A DNA stretch of 63,946 nucleotides. Origin: Gammaproteobacteria bacterium (GTDB lineage: Bacteria; Pseudomonadota; Gammaproteobacteria; Xanthomonadales; SZUA-36). Position numbers and translations under genes: made by a program. The stretch is taken from positions 1-63,946 of the forward strand of contig JAJFLA010000013.1 in assembly GCA_021772935.1 (NCBI GenBank), in the 5' to 3' direction. Shown here one piece after another: positions 53,919 through 63,891 of the stretch; position 1 is the stretch's first letter, and each line of letters begins with the position of its first letter. The notes below the pieces were generated by a model, which saw only the letters and a program-made list of their open reading frames with translations, did not search any database and was not told the origin of the DNA.

Positions 53919-55508
53919 ATGCGATTAAGAAAAGCTTTAGCAATGCTGTCAAAGTCATCACCATATGCTGTGTCAACGGCAGCCGAATGGACTGACCCTG
54001 AGTTTGAGAAGATTAAAGAGTATTTATATGTTGAAACTGACATAGAAAGGGAATTCAAAACAAAACTCGAGAAACTGAAACCTCATGAAATTGTCTTTTT
54101 GTGTGGTAGCAGCGGAGATGGCAAGTCTGAAATTTTAACTCGCTATAACCAAGAATATAAGAATATCGCCGATTTTCATCTAGACGCTACCCATAGCTTT
54201 GAGCCCAAAAAAACAGCCGTAGAAACTCTAGATAGTATTTTCAGTGAGTTTAATTACTCAGATAAACCGCTGGTCGTGGGAATAAATATAGGAATGTTGG
54301 GTAATTATGAGCGAGAGGCAAGCAAAGAACACATTGCAATTAAATTGGCGATAAAGGAGTTTTTAGATGGAAAGGCAGTTGAGGGAGACTATACGTTTAT
54401 TGATTTTGAGTCATTTCCCAAGTTTCAGATTAAGGAAAGTGAAGTTAAATCCGAATTCTTTAGTTCGCTACTGAATAAAATAGTCAGTGACGATAGCAAA
54501 AATCCGTTCAAAAAATATTTTGATAGTGCCATATCAATAGGTACCGATAAAAAAATACTTGCGAATTTATTACTACTTAGAAATGAGCTTGTGCAAAAGA
54601 CAATCATTGAGCTTCTTCTCAGTGCTCGTGTCAGGAAAGACCAGTTTATTACCGCGCGTATGTTGCTTGATTTTGTTTATTGTATTTTGACTGACCCTGG
54701 TTATTTATTTGACAACCTTTTTGCGGGTGGAAAGAACGAGCTTTTGTTGGTGTTACAGAGTTTTGATCCAAGTATTATCCGAAATAAGAAATTGGATTTA
54801 TTTGTTATTCATAGAACGCTCGGTTTTAAAGAAGACTTATATACTAAACTCATAAACGAATTAAAATCTGAATTTAAGATCATTGAGGAGCTTTCTCCAC
54901 ACTCAATGATTCGGTGCTTTTTCCTACTTAAGAACACAGATCTAGAAAATAATTATCATCAGGACTTTATAGATTCATTTGATGAAAGCGCGCTAACTCT
55001 ATACAAAAGAACATGGCAATTACACAAAGACTATGATGGGGCTGATGAAAAAAAAGCAGAGCTTAAAAAGTTCTATAACGACATAGTTTTGCTCGCGATA
55101 AACAAATATGCAAACAAAGATGCACCTTATCTCAGTAAGGATGAGTTCTATATTTCGTCACATGGTGGATCAGATCTGGCAGCAGAAGTTGACCTTTCTG
55201 TTTCATACGGTGACATAGAAAATGACAACCTACATGATATCTCTAATTTCAAGCTACATATCACGGTGAATGATGAGTTATTACCTTCGATTCAAATTAA
55301 TGTAAACCTCTTGGCTATGATGCTAAGTATTGTTAATGGGTTTAGACCTAACAAGCATGATAAGAACAGTGTGGTGCTGCTGGATGACTTGATCAATAAA
55401 ATTGCCGAGCACGCCAGCAACTCGAAAGTGCTTTTCCTTCACCGAAATGATGTCCGTATAAAGCTAAAAGACAATCCGGATGGTGATATTCGAGTCAGTG
55501 GGCTATAG
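53919..55508 (+). CDS. dptF: DNA phosphorothioation-dependent restriction protein DptF
   Basis: A 529-residue P-loop ATPase of the dnd-associated DptF family. Residues 1-60 (MLSKSSPYAVSTAAEWTDPEFEKIKEYLYVETDIEREFKTKL) match the family start; Walker A is FLCGSSGDGKSEIL (GSSGDGKS at 63-70), and the family segment YTFIDFESFPKF follows near 165. With DptG and DptH it forms the restriction arm of the Dnd system, attacking DNA that lacks phosphorothioate marks. The ATG at 53919 has GGAAC about 11 nt upstream. It is the first gene of the operon and clearly lower in G+C than genes left of 53 kb (one sampled 60-base line has 20 G/C). Confidence 0.9.
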   Translation: MRLRKALAMLSKSSPYAVSTAAEWTDPEFEKIKEYLYVETDIEREFKTKLEKLKPHEIVFLCGSSGDGKSEILTRYNQEYKNIADFHLDATHSFEPKKTAVETLDSIFSEFNYSDKPLVVGINIGMLGNYEREASKEHIAIKLAIKEFLDGKAVEGDYTFIDFESFPKFQIKESEVKSEFFSSLLNKIVSDDSKNPFKKYFDSAISIGTDKKILANLLLLRNELVQKTIIELLLSARVRKDQFITARMLLDFVYCILTDPGYLFDNLFAGGKNELLLVLQSFDPSIIRNKKLDLFVIHRTLGFKEDLYTKLINELKSEFKIIEELSPHSMIRCFFLLKNTDLENNYHQDFIDSFDESALTLYKRTWQLHKDYDGADEKKAELKKFYNDIVLLAINKYANKDAPYLSKDEFYISSHGGSDLAAEVDLSVSYGDIENDNLHDISNFKLHITVNDELLPSIQINVNLLAMMLSIVNGFRPNKHDKNSVVLLDDLINKIAEHASNSKVLFLHRNDVRIKLKDNPDGDIRVSGL

Positions 55509-55510
55509 GC

Positions 55511-56854
55511 ATGAGCATCTTGAAACAAGAAATCACTGTGTCCAATGTCAATTCACTAAAAGGTTTTTTTCCGGTGAGAACCAAAAGCAGTGATGAATCA
55601 TTTGATTGGGGGGTGGCACAGGGAATCGTGGTACGAAATCTCTATAGAAAAGTGCTAGCGAAGAATTTGCATGTTAAGGATGGTGACGGGGTCAGCTATG
55701 AAAAATTCAAGGAGGTTTGTCGATCCGACTTTGGTAAACGCCTAGATGACATGCAGTTGTGGGAATACTTAGAAGATATGTATTTTTCCAGGGATACGTT
55801 TTACCGTATTGCACCTGAATGCCTTCTCTTTAAAATAGCAACGTTGACGTCAAGCTCGCCAAAAAATCGGTTAGGAGATCTTTTTTCGAGTCTAATGCAA
55901 AATTACTTCAATGAAAGTCCAGAAAGGATGAAAAGAAATTTTCTGGAACAGCAGGTTGTCAGCTCGCTTAGATCACAGAATACGCTTAATGACTTTTCAG
56001 AATCCAGATATTCAAATGGTATTGAGGAACGCCCATTCCTTCCGTTTTTAACAGCATATTTCCGCAAAGATATTGCTTTTTTATCGAATCACCCAGCATA
56101 TCTCATTGAGCACCTCGAAGAATTTTTAAAGCTTTACGCCTACCTATATACGGCTCAGCTTGGATTGAATATTAAAGGCCTGACCCGTGAACCATCCTCT
56201 AGGCCACTATATTTTATTATGGAGAACGAGACTGCAAGCCTCGAGAGAACAGATCTGCAAAGAAATGGGCATCGAAAAGTTTCCGTTAATATTGGGTTGA
56301 TATTTCCATATTTGACCATGGCTGAAACATTGATAAATGTTGAGCCTGGTGACACTAGGTTACCTTTATGGGAAATTACTTCGCAATTGACTCAGAGTGA
56401 TGTCCCTGTCTTAAGGGACTATGCCAAAGCCTTCGCCAAGCACCGGAACCTAACAACTAAATTTGAAAACAACAATCAGGATCCTGTTTACTGGTTAGAA
56501 AAACTATTGGAATTATCCACCCTTCAGTTTGGTAAAGGTGAAACTCGCGCTGCCGCCCAGGGGAAATTTGTAAGGACCACCGAAGTTGAATTGTGTGGCA
56601 CTTTTGTAAGAAACCGTGGACGCGCAGGCAAAATATTGGTGATGAATCAGGACTATCTCTCGTTGCTTACTAATTTGGCAGTAGGAAATGAAGAGCGGCT
56701 ACGATTTCATGAGTTGTTGGATGAATTCAGGGCTCGCGGGGTTTATTTCGATAAGAAATCACAGCAATCGTTGATTAAGTTTTACGAACGCATAGGAAAT
56801 GTTGAACGCATGAGTGACAGTGGAGATGCAGTATATGTCCGTAAAACCGTTTGA
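55511..56854 (+). CDS. dptG: DNA phosphorothioation-dependent restriction protein DptG
   Basis: A 447-residue protein of the DptG family, recognised from its position and the overall pattern (ITVSNVNSLKGFFPVRTKSSDESFDWGVAQGIVVRNLYR; CLLFKIATLTSSSPKNRLGDLFSSLMQNYF; a C-terminal helical region VGNEERLRFHELLDEFRARGVYFDKKSQQSLIKFYERIGNVERMSDS). The last part looks like a winged-helix/helical end. No nuclease motif is evident; it is required for restriction in described systems. It starts 2 nt after dptF and overlaps dptH by 20 nt, so all three proteins are translated as a block. Confidence 0.87.
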   Translation: MSILKQEITVSNVNSLKGFFPVRTKSSDESFDWGVAQGIVVRNLYRKVLAKNLHVKDGDGVSYEKFKEVCRSDFGKRLDDMQLWEYLEDMYFSRDTFYRIAPECLLFKIATLTSSSPKNRLGDLFSSLMQNYFNESPERMKRNFLEQQVVSSLRSQNTLNDFSESRYSNGIEERPFLPFLTAYFRKDIAFLSNHPAYLIEHLEEFLKLYAYLYTAQLGLNIKGLTREPSSRPLYFIMENETASLERTDLQRNGHRKVSVNIGLIFPYLTMAETLINVEPGDTRLPLWEITSQLTQSDVPVLRDYAKAFAKHRNLTTKFENNNQDPVYWLEKLLELSTLQFGKGETRAAAQGKFVRTTEVELCGTFVRNRGRAGKILVMNQDYLSLLTNLAVGNEERLRFHELLDEFRARGVYFDKKSQQSLIKFYERIGNVERMSDSGDAVYVRKTV

Positions 56855-59800
56855 AGATTTCATCACTTCATACTTTCTGGAATGGGCGTCCACTGGCGTT
56901 GAAGCGGGCTTCCGCTATCAATTCCCATCACCAAACCTAGACAACAGCCTAAAACTCTACAAGTCTTTGATTAATTCTGCATTAATTTCAGGTGTTATTA
57001 GCACCAAAGGCTGCACGCTAGCATATACCAACTGCGGCATCACCAAACTGATACCAGTGGTTCATGATGACCAGCCTGGTCGGCCCGGCTACACAGAGAA
57101 TTTCATTTCTTTTTTGCGTGATGAGGTAGCGGCACAACAAGGAGAGTTTAAGTCTACGGCGTTGCTTATCATTCATAACAGTCTTTTGGATACTATTATA
57201 AATAGTGCTGAGGATCTAACCGGCTCTGATTCTGTATTTGATCCGCATGAGATCAAGTCGTCACTAAAGAAACTGGTTGATGAAAATCGCAATCAAGAAA
57301 GCGCACTAATTTCCAATATCTTGCTCGATTATCAGTTTGATTTAATCAAAGAAGATCAAGGCAGCATGTTCGGTTTTGAAACCTTATATAAAGCTATTGC
57401 TGATGGTGTAATTGAGTTTGAAGAACTTAATTTATTACCCGACCCGGCCATTAGACAAACGAAAGGCTCACGCGCGGAAGTCCAGATAAGACTTCGTCTT
57501 GATAAGAATCGTGAGCTTTATGAGCAAATCGGAAATGTGTTGGAGCACTACCCAGATCAATTGTCAGGCAATTTACCATATCTAAGCGCTTCATTTATTG
57601 AAAAGAACTTTTCCCCAGAAGCACCGGAAGCTTGGAAATCGGTTACATACGATGAATTCCTGAAGGAACAAAATCGAAACCGTGATCAAAATCTGCAAAT
57701 CAAGAGAGAATCGTCTGCTACGGGCGAACTTATTGTAAGGACAAATGGGACAACAAAGGCCGCGCAGAGAGGAAGGCACTTACTACTGGAAGTTGATCCC
57801 GAAAGAGAAGATTTCGACATAGCTTTGGAGTTTATTGGTGGCAAGGTTAAACAGGCTGAATTGAAACTGATAGATAAGTGTTCAATTGATAAAATCTCAA
57901 AAGACAATATTAGCCTCTCTGGCGGTAACGTTAATACCTCATTAATCATCACTGGTGAAATGCGTGAGCAACCACGTTTCTTTCGTCTCGAATTGAAACG
58001 TGACAAAACCTCCGAAAATTACAAGTTTCATTGTCTTGTTGTTAAAAAACGCCATTTCAATATAACCGCCATAAAGAATCACTACTTAATAAACGTCACC
58101 AAACCACAAATTAAGCTACAAACTCTGGAAACAACCCTGGAAATATCAAATAGGGGTAGTGGTATTACCAGTACATTGAGGGACGTGGGGCAATCTTTCA
58201 ACGTTTTAGACCAAGATCAAATCGACTTCACTGATCTATCAAATGAAGTTGATCGAATTTCATTTGATGTGACCAATGGTGAGGCGAGATTAACTTTTGA
58301 TGTAGAAGGGGCAGCAGCAACGGAAGTGCTTTCTTTGCCACTTATTCTGGATTTATCGAAGAAATCACATTTATTCACCGACACTCTATATGGTGTTTAT
58401 AACCTGAGCAAAGAACGTGTCTACATCAATAACCAAGAGGTTAAAGGCTCACCGCGCGTTACTCAACTATTAAATCATGAGAAGCATCTTGTTGATAACA
58501 AGTTACTTTTTTGCAATGACGAAACAGGTGTGACTCTTACTTATTCAGAGTTAGAGATTGATGCACCAGCTTTGGCCGACGCTTACAGTGATCTCTTTCG
58601 GTACTATGTTCAGAACAAAACGTTGCCTTCATTATGTGGCTGGGGACCAAGCTATCAGCGACTTGTTGCTGAAGTTGTTAAAGAATATCAACTCTATTTG
58701 AAGTCTATCCCACAGAAGCAATATCTAGAGGATTCACAAAAACGTGTCTTGAAAGTTGGAATGGGATATTTTCAAGGGAAAGAATACATACTACCTTTTC
58801 ACCCTTTGGTGCTTTCTTACTACTACTTTCTGGTTACCTCTGCGATTAGTGATGAATCAAATAGCTTTCTGAAGTTGCCCCCCGTTACCGTGGAAAGGCT
58901 AAATCCTCAGGGCCTATTGCCCTTTATTTATGATTCGAACCATGAATTCTCCTATGTAAAGGCCGAAGAGGATAATTGTTTTTGGCTGCATTGCGTCCCG
59001 CAAAAGGACACCAAATACAGCTATATGACAAAATTAGTGAGAGACAAAATATCGGAATTCTCTACGGCTTTTAGTTCTCTATTTGAAGCACCGACTTCAG
59101 TCGATGCAAGAACTACATTAATTATAAACTCAGTCAACAATTATGATAACCACGAGCTTTTCATGGGCATCGTTGGGCATGTGACTAAAAACCGCGCCAA
59201 AACCTTCAATGTCCACATTAACCTCTATGATGATGGTTTGATGGAAACGGAATTCGACCGTTTTGCAAATATGGCAAGTTATGATCGCATTAAACAGCGA
59301 TATGGTTTGAATAAAGGAACTGCCAAGGACCATGCGGATACGATTGTTGACATGCTGCGAACCAGGGTGACATACAGCAAATTTCGACATCCAGAGTGTG
59401 ATGCTCAGGCCTATGCTCACTTAACATTTTTCAGAAACAATCAAAAAGTAAAGGTTATCAATGTTAATCCTACAGAAAAACTATCGGGAGTCTGCTGTCA
59501 CGGCCTGATTAATGGGGAGGCATCTGCGAGTGAGCAAGGTAATTACATTACTGGGTTTGGTCTCAAAAACGTTGAGCACAAAGACTTACCCCATGTCGAG
59601 ATTGCTAAACTTGTCGGTCGGATGATTCGACCTGCCAGGGAGTCAACCGTGGAGTATCGCGAAAATAGCGCGATAGCCCTTGCTGTTGATGATCAATTCA
59701 AAGAACTATTGGAACGTTCATACGATAGCTCTATTTGGACATCCATTATCGACCCCAAGGTCACTTTGGATTTTTTTGAGCACAGTGAAAACATGCTACT

Positions 59801-61988
59801 GATTCACTACTCAGATCAATACACAAGCTCTGCCAGTTATGATGCAATTACAGTGACACGCCAAACGGATCTTTACGATCAAGTGTTAGCAAGAGAAGGT
59901 GGTGGGCTGATAGGTGAATTCAATGCGTTTAATGGCGAGTGGCTGCTGCAGATGGTGACAGCTGCAAGCAATATCCGTAAAGAACGTAAGGGTATTTTGG
60001 CAGCCTATAAATTAGTCAGTTGTCTGCTAGCTGATTCAGATGTTACCTGGGTACCGATGTCTGCGGCTGAAATGATACGGGTGTCTGGCAACATCGGCCT
60101 CAATATGTCTGAATCTGAACTTTCCAGGCACGTGCAGGGCTATACATCTGGAGCTATTTCAGACGATGTCCTTTTTGTTGGCATAAAAGAAGACACGTTG
60201 TTTTTACTTCCGCTGGAAGTAAAAACCGGACGTAGCTATAACGCGACCAAGGCCGTCAAGCAAGCACAAGAACTGGCACGTTATTTGGTTGAGGACGTGC
60301 TTAGCGGTGACGCCCTTGAAAGAAAGCTTTATCGCAGTCTGTTTATCCGCCAGTTATTGATGCAGGTAGACAAGTATTTGCTCTACTCAGTTTATCCAGA
60401 AGGTTACTTCGACCCGTTGCTAGACACCAAAGAGTGGTGGCTACAGGGTGATTATAAGGTGGCAGCAATTGCCAATTATCCCAGAGGGTTTGTAGTTGCT
60501 AATTTAGAGGGTGATAGTTGTCTTGAGACCCGTACGGAAGAGGCGGATGGTATACTAAAAATTGAAATACCCTATAGTTTTATTCCCCAGACTATTTCAA
60601 CCAAGTTACAGCAGCTGAAGATTAACATACCATCGACTGCGATCGCTGCGGTGGATAATAAATACTTTCTGAAGGAAGTGCGGGCAGAAGAGTTTAACTA
60701 TGACGATTCTGTGGACGAACTGGAAGAAGGTGGCAATGATGCATTAGCAGATGATTCACAAGAAATACAGCCAATTGTTAGTAAGTTGGAGCCATCAGAC
60801 ACTGAAGATGATGGGAAAAGTGATGAATCGTTTTCAGGTGTAGCCACTCCCGTTTCTGAAGACTCCCTAAAAATACTGATAGGCCATGAGGTCAAGCATG
60901 GCGAGGCCGTCTATTGGGAGCCGACGAACACTTCGAAATTCATGAACACAAACTCCGGCATCATTGGCACCATGGGTACTGGTAAAACCCAGTGTACTAA
61001 ATCAGTAGTGACCCAGCTTTATAGAAATCAACATAAAAATGTTGATGCCAAGCCGATTGGCATACTGATTTTTGACTATAAATCTGATTATGTTGATGAC
61101 AAGTTTGCGAAGGCGACTTCTGCGAAGAAATTTAAACTCCACAAGTTACCCTACAACCCACTAAGCCTATTTGGTGATACCCCAATGCTGCCCGTACATA
61201 CGGCAAGAGGCTTTTCAGAAACTATGAGTAAGGCCTTTGGTTTGGGGCAAAAACAACAGTTGCGCTTAAGAAAATTGATTGCTGATGCCTATGAACTTGC
61301 GGGTATTAGTAAATCAGATGCAAAAACCTGGTCCAAGTCACCACCAACAATTGCCGATGTTTGGACTTTGTTTATTGATCAAGAAAAGGTTGAGGAGGAT
61401 TCGCTTTACGCCGCACTTGAGAGTTTGCATGAGCTCGAGATTTTCGAAGATGACGTTACAAAATGCACCAGCCTATATCAGCTAATTGACGGCATCACAG
61501 TGATCGAATTGGCGGGTTACCCCACTCAGATTCAGAACCTGGTGGTGGCATTAACCCTAGATTTGTTCTATTCACAAATGCAGAAACAAGGCAAGCCAAA
61601 GGTTAAAGGTGATTTCCGTCAGGTGACTAAGTTAGTTTTGGTGGATGAGGCCGATAATTTTATGGCGCAGGATTTTCCAAGCCTACGTAAAGTGCTCAAG
61701 GAAGGCCGAGAATATGGTGTCGGTGTGATTCTGTCCACACAGGACATTACTCATTTTAAAACCAAGGAAAATGACTACTCGGCTTATATTCTAAGTTGGG
61801 TTATACATCGTGTTTCTCAAATAAAAAACCAAGATATTAAATCTCTGTTTAACAAGGATAATAAAGGTGAACAGGATCACTTAATGAAAATCATACGCGA
61901 ATTGGATAAGCACTTTAGCTTGTATGTGGATGGGAATAAGAGGATAAAAAAAGTCCGAGACAAGCCATTTTGGGAATTGTTGAATTAA
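56835..61988 (+). CDS. dptH: DNA phosphorothioation-dependent restriction protein DptH (HerA/FtsK-type ATPase)
   Basis: A 1717-residue protein, the motor of the restriction complex. The first about 1290 residues are family-specific with no domain I can name. An acidic linker (about 1290-1340, with DDSQEIQPIV and SDTEDDGKSDES) leads into the HerA-like ATPase: Walker A GTMGTGKT at 1378-1385, IGILIFDYKSDY, Walker B LVLVDEAD with D1604/E1605, and STQDITHF as sensor. The end DKPFWELLN is family-like. The ATG at 56835 follows GGAG by nine bases; upstream GTG at 56814 is unlikely. It overlaps dptG by 20 nt. Confidence 0.92.
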   Translation: MSVKPFEDFITSYFLEWASTGVEAGFRYQFPSPNLDNSLKLYKSLINSALISGVISTKGCTLAYTNCGITKLIPVVHDDQPGRPGYTENFISFLRDEVAAQQGEFKSTALLIIHNSLLDTIINSAEDLTGSDSVFDPHEIKSSLKKLVDENRNQESALISNILLDYQFDLIKEDQGSMFGFETLYKAIADGVIEFEELNLLPDPAIRQTKGSRAEVQIRLRLDKNRELYEQIGNVLEHYPDQLSGNLPYLSASFIEKNFSPEAPEAWKSVTYDEFLKEQNRNRDQNLQIKRESSATGELIVRTNGTTKAAQRGRHLLLEVDPEREDFDIALEFIGGKVKQAELKLIDKCSIDKISKDNISLSGGNVNTSLIITGEMREQPRFFRLELKRDKTSENYKFHCLVVKKRHFNITAIKNHYLINVTKPQIKLQTLETTLEISNRGSGITSTLRDVGQSFNVLDQDQIDFTDLSNEVDRISFDVTNGEARLTFDVEGAAATEVLSLPLILDLSKKSHLFTDTLYGVYNLSKERVYINNQEVKGSPRVTQLLNHEKHLVDNKLLFCNDETGVTLTYSELEIDAPALADAYSDLFRYYVQNKTLPSLCGWGPSYQRLVAEVVKEYQLYLKSIPQKQYLEDSQKRVLKVGMGYFQGKEYILPFHPLVLSYYYFLVTSAISDESNSFLKLPPVTVERLNPQGLLPFIYDSNHEFSYVKAEEDNCFWLHCVPQKDTKYSYMTKLVRDKISEFSTAFSSLFEAPTSVDARTTLIINSVNNYDNHELFMGIVGHVTKNRAKTFNVHINLYDDGLMETEFDRFANMASYDRIKQRYGLNKGTAKDHADTIVDMLRTRVTYSKFRHPECDAQAYAHLTFFRNNQKVKVINVNPTEKLSGVCCHGLINGEASASEQGNYITGFGLKNVEHKDLPHVEIAKLVGRMIRPARESTVEYRENSAIALAVDDQFKELLERSYDSSIWTSIIDPKVTLDFFEHSENMLLIHYSDQYTSSASYDAITVTRQTDLYDQVLAREGGGLIGEFNAFNGEWLLQMVTAASNIRKERKGILAAYKLVSCLLADSDVTWVPMSAAEMIRVSGNIGLNMSESELSRHVQGYTSGAISDDVLFVGIKEDTLFLLPLEVKTGRSYNATKAVKQAQELARYLVEDVLSGDALERKLYRSLFIRQLLMQVDKYLLYSVYPEGYFDPLLDTKEWWLQGDYKVAAIANYPRGFVVANLEGDSCLETRTEEADGILKIEIPYSFIPQTISTKLQQLKINIPSTAIAAVDNKYFLKEVRAEEFNYDDSVDELEEGGNDALADDSQEIQPIVSKLEPSDTEDDGKSDESFSGVATPVSEDSLKILIGHEVKHGEAVYWEPTNTSKFMNTNSGIIGTMGTGKTQCTKSVVTQLYRNQHKNVDAKPIGILIFDYKSDYVDDKFAKATSAKKFKLHKLPYNPLSLFGDTPMLPVHTARGFSETMSKAFGLGQKQQLRLRKLIADAYELAGISKSDAKTWSKSPPTIADVWTLFIDQEKVEEDSLYAALESLHELEIFEDDVTKCTSLYQLIDGITVIELAGYPTQIQNLVVALTLDLFYSQMQKQGKPKVKGDFRQVTKLVLVDEADNFMAQDFPSLRKVLKEGREYGVGVILSTQDITHFKTKENDYSAYILSWVIHRVSQIKNQDIKSLFNKDNKGEQDHLMKIIRELDKHFSLYVDGNKRIKKVRDKPFWELLN

Positions 61989-62020
61989 TAAATACTCTGG
62001 GTTGAATTTGGGGAAGAAGT

Positions 62021-62491
62021 TTGAATTATTTAAAATCGTTTTTTCTAAGAACATGGAATGCTTTTTTCGACATCCACTTTTGGATTGAGTTCATAATTGT
62101 ACTTCCTTTTTCAGCACTAGGCGTTTGGATTCCTTGGTCCTTTGATTGGGGCGGAAAAAGCAATTTTTTATTGCCAGCACCATGGTTTACTTTCGGTATG
62201 ACGACATTGGTATTAGTTTTTTTCAGACGATTTTTCATGGAAGAAAGTGAAGATAGGTATCTTATTGCCAATAGGTTTCTGATAGTATTTCCTATAGTTG
62301 GCGCGGCATTTCTTTACACCAAGTCAGCATTGAACTACTTGGTCGTAGACCCTTCATTGATACCCGAATTTGAGTACAAATATACAACATATGCGATTTG
62401 CTTAACCACAATTGTTTGGCTTGTCAATTTTGTCCAGATTAACAAATACGACTCAACGGATAAATTAAACCCTTTGGGTGGAAGACTATGA
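62021..62491 (+). CDS. Unrecognised four-helix membrane protein inside the Dnd operon
   Basis: A 156-residue protein with four hydrophobic segments (about 17-37, 50-66, 84-100, 121-139) separated by short charged loops (FFMEESEDRYLIANR, DPSLIPEFEYKYT). The start is a TTG at 62021 with an excellent ribosome-binding site (GGGGAAG 6 nt upstream), 32 nt after dptH. Its stop overlaps the next gene's ATG (ATGA at 62488-62491), so translation is coupled to the DGQHR protein. I know of no dpt or dnd gene of this kind. It might anchor the restriction complex or report membrane damage (inference only). It shares the AT-rich composition of its neighbours. Confidence 0.75.
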   Translation: MNYLKSFFLRTWNAFFDIHFWIEFIIVLPFSALGVWIPWSFDWGGKSNFLLPAPWFTFGMTTLVLVFFRRFFMEESEDRYLIANRFLIVFPIVGAAFLYTKSALNYLVVDPSLIPEFEYKYTTYAICLTTIVWLVNFVQINKYDSTDKLNPLGGRL

Positions 62492-63714
62492 AGCCATATT
62501 TAGATTTACCAGCAATCAAGGTAGTGCAGCCACTGGGGATTTTCTACTCGGTTATGATCCCTGCCGATAAGCTGGAGAAGATTACTTACGTTGCGAGAGC
62601 AAAGTATAAAAAAGGCGGTGTCTTTAACAGTGTTTTTTCTCCAATTGAAGGAACACAGCGAGAAGCAAGCTCTAAACGTGAACGTCAAATAGCAGATTAT
62701 ATAAATTCAACAGAAAGTGCACTTCCCAACACTGTAATTCTGGGAGCAAATATAAAAAAAGACGGCAGTCTGGTCGGTGAAGAAAAAAGTTGGTTTGTTA
62801 AAAAGATACCAGGCGGTTTCTACCGCCTAATCATACCCATTGAGGAGGAATTAGCTTCGGTTATAGATGGTCAGCATAGGCTAAATGGGTGCATCGCTTC
62901 GGAGAGGAAAAGCTTCGAGCTATTATGTTCGATCTATTTGGATATTCCTGCCCCCTATCATGCTTACCTATTTGCGACGATAAATGCTAATCAGAAGCCA
63001 GTAGATAAAAGTTTGGCGTACGACCTTTATGGGTTTGGACTCGATGAAGAGTCACGAGACACTTGGTCGCCCGAGAAATTCGCCGTGTATGTTGTGCGTA
63101 AATTAGCCGCTGCAGGGCCAATGCAAGGTAAAATATTGCTAGGGGCACAACATGATGATGAAGACCAAGGCATGATCTCATTGGCCGCGCTGGTTGACAG
63201 TATTTTGTCACTAATAAGTTCAAACCCGAAAAAAGATCGAGACGCCATCCTTTATCAAAAGAATACGCTTGGAAGAAAGGCGCTAGAAGTTACTCATCGT
63301 TCACCGCCTCTGCGTCAAAAATTTGTTGATGGAGACGATGCTTACATTGAAGCTATGTTGACAACATTCATATCTGATATTTTTAGTATAGCTATGGACA
63401 CTCAAGCCAAGAATTCATTTTTATTGAAGACGGTTGGCATTCAAGCTTTGTTCGGTTACCTAAAAATGAAACTGAAAGCTTCCGATGGCCTATACAGTGA
63501 CTCTGATATTCAAAGTGACTTGGAGACTATAAGTGAGCTAGATTTTGAAAAGACTTTTTACAATGCGTCGGGAATGGGTTTGTCAAGAATTCGAAATGTA
63601 ATATTGCTCGCAACGGGTCTAAAAAATATCCATGATCTGGAGAAGAGTAGAGATTACAAAAATTATGTCGAGCTATTTGAGTCAGAGATTAGTGTTTTGG
63701 CAGATATTGACTAA
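62488..63714 (+). CDS. DGQHR-domain protein, DndB-like
   Basis: A 408-residue protein with the signature VIDGQHRLNGC (DGQHR at 127-131) and the family surroundings VQPLGIFYSVMIPADKL at the start, RERQIADYI, ATINANQKPVDKSLAYDLY and a C-terminal helical part. In Dnd systems DndB is the DGQHR protein that represses the modification operon and tunes phosphorothioation; other DGQHR proteins are linked to defence islands. Being larger than typical DndB (about 350-380 residues), it may be either DndB itself or a Dnd-associated DGQHR protein. It is the last gene before an IS66-type element. Start overlap ATGA with the membrane protein. Confidence 0.82.
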   Translation: MKPYLDLPAIKVVQPLGIFYSVMIPADKLEKITYVARAKYKKGGVFNSVFSPIEGTQREASSKRERQIADYINSTESALPNTVILGANIKKDGSLVGEEKSWFVKKIPGGFYRLIIPIEEELASVIDGQHRLNGCIASERKSFELLCSIYLDIPAPYHAYLFATINANQKPVDKSLAYDLYGFGLDEESRDTWSPEKFAVYVVRKLAAAGPMQGKILLGAQHDDEDQGMISLAALVDSILSLISSNPKKDRDAILYQKNTLGRKALEVTHRSPPLRQKFVDGDDAYIEAMLTTFISDIFSIAMDTQAKNSFLLKTVGIQALFGYLKMKLKASDGLYSDSDIQSDLETISELDFEKTFYNASGMGLSRIRNVILLATGLKNIHDLEKSRDYKNYVELFESEISVLADID

Positions 63715-63891
63715 TACTGGGGCGTAACAAAGTTAACTAATGTGTTAAAGAAATTTTCAGGCTAAGAGAGTAAGGGGGGGTGTAAGCCTAGCTGTGTGAC
63801 TGCTGGGTAAGCGGTTAACAAACCACACCCTGTTATCTTGACCTGGTTCCGGTCAGTCTTTGCGCTCACGATAAAACAGGAGCGGTGAGCA
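63715..63891. mobile_element. Junction and probable left end of an IS66-type insertion sequence
   Basis: The first 50-60 bp after the dndB-like stop are AT-rich island DNA. From 63770 the sequence turns GC-rich and begins GTAAGG, with a second GTAAGCC at 63782; IS66-family ends begin GTAA, so one of these is likely the IS border. The remainder is the IS leader with a strong ribosome-binding site (AGGAG) for the next frame. Confidence 0.5.

Noticed and set aside
56814-56834. GTG at 56814 as the dptH start
   Set aside because: The added seven residues are not family-like, and the ATG at 56835 has a GGAG box at good spacing.
60960-61988. DptH considered as a stand-alone HerA helicase of a SIR2- or nuclease-linked defence pair
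   Set aside because: The ATPase is the end of a 1717-residue protein in a dptF-dptG-dptH order, which identifies the Dnd restriction system.
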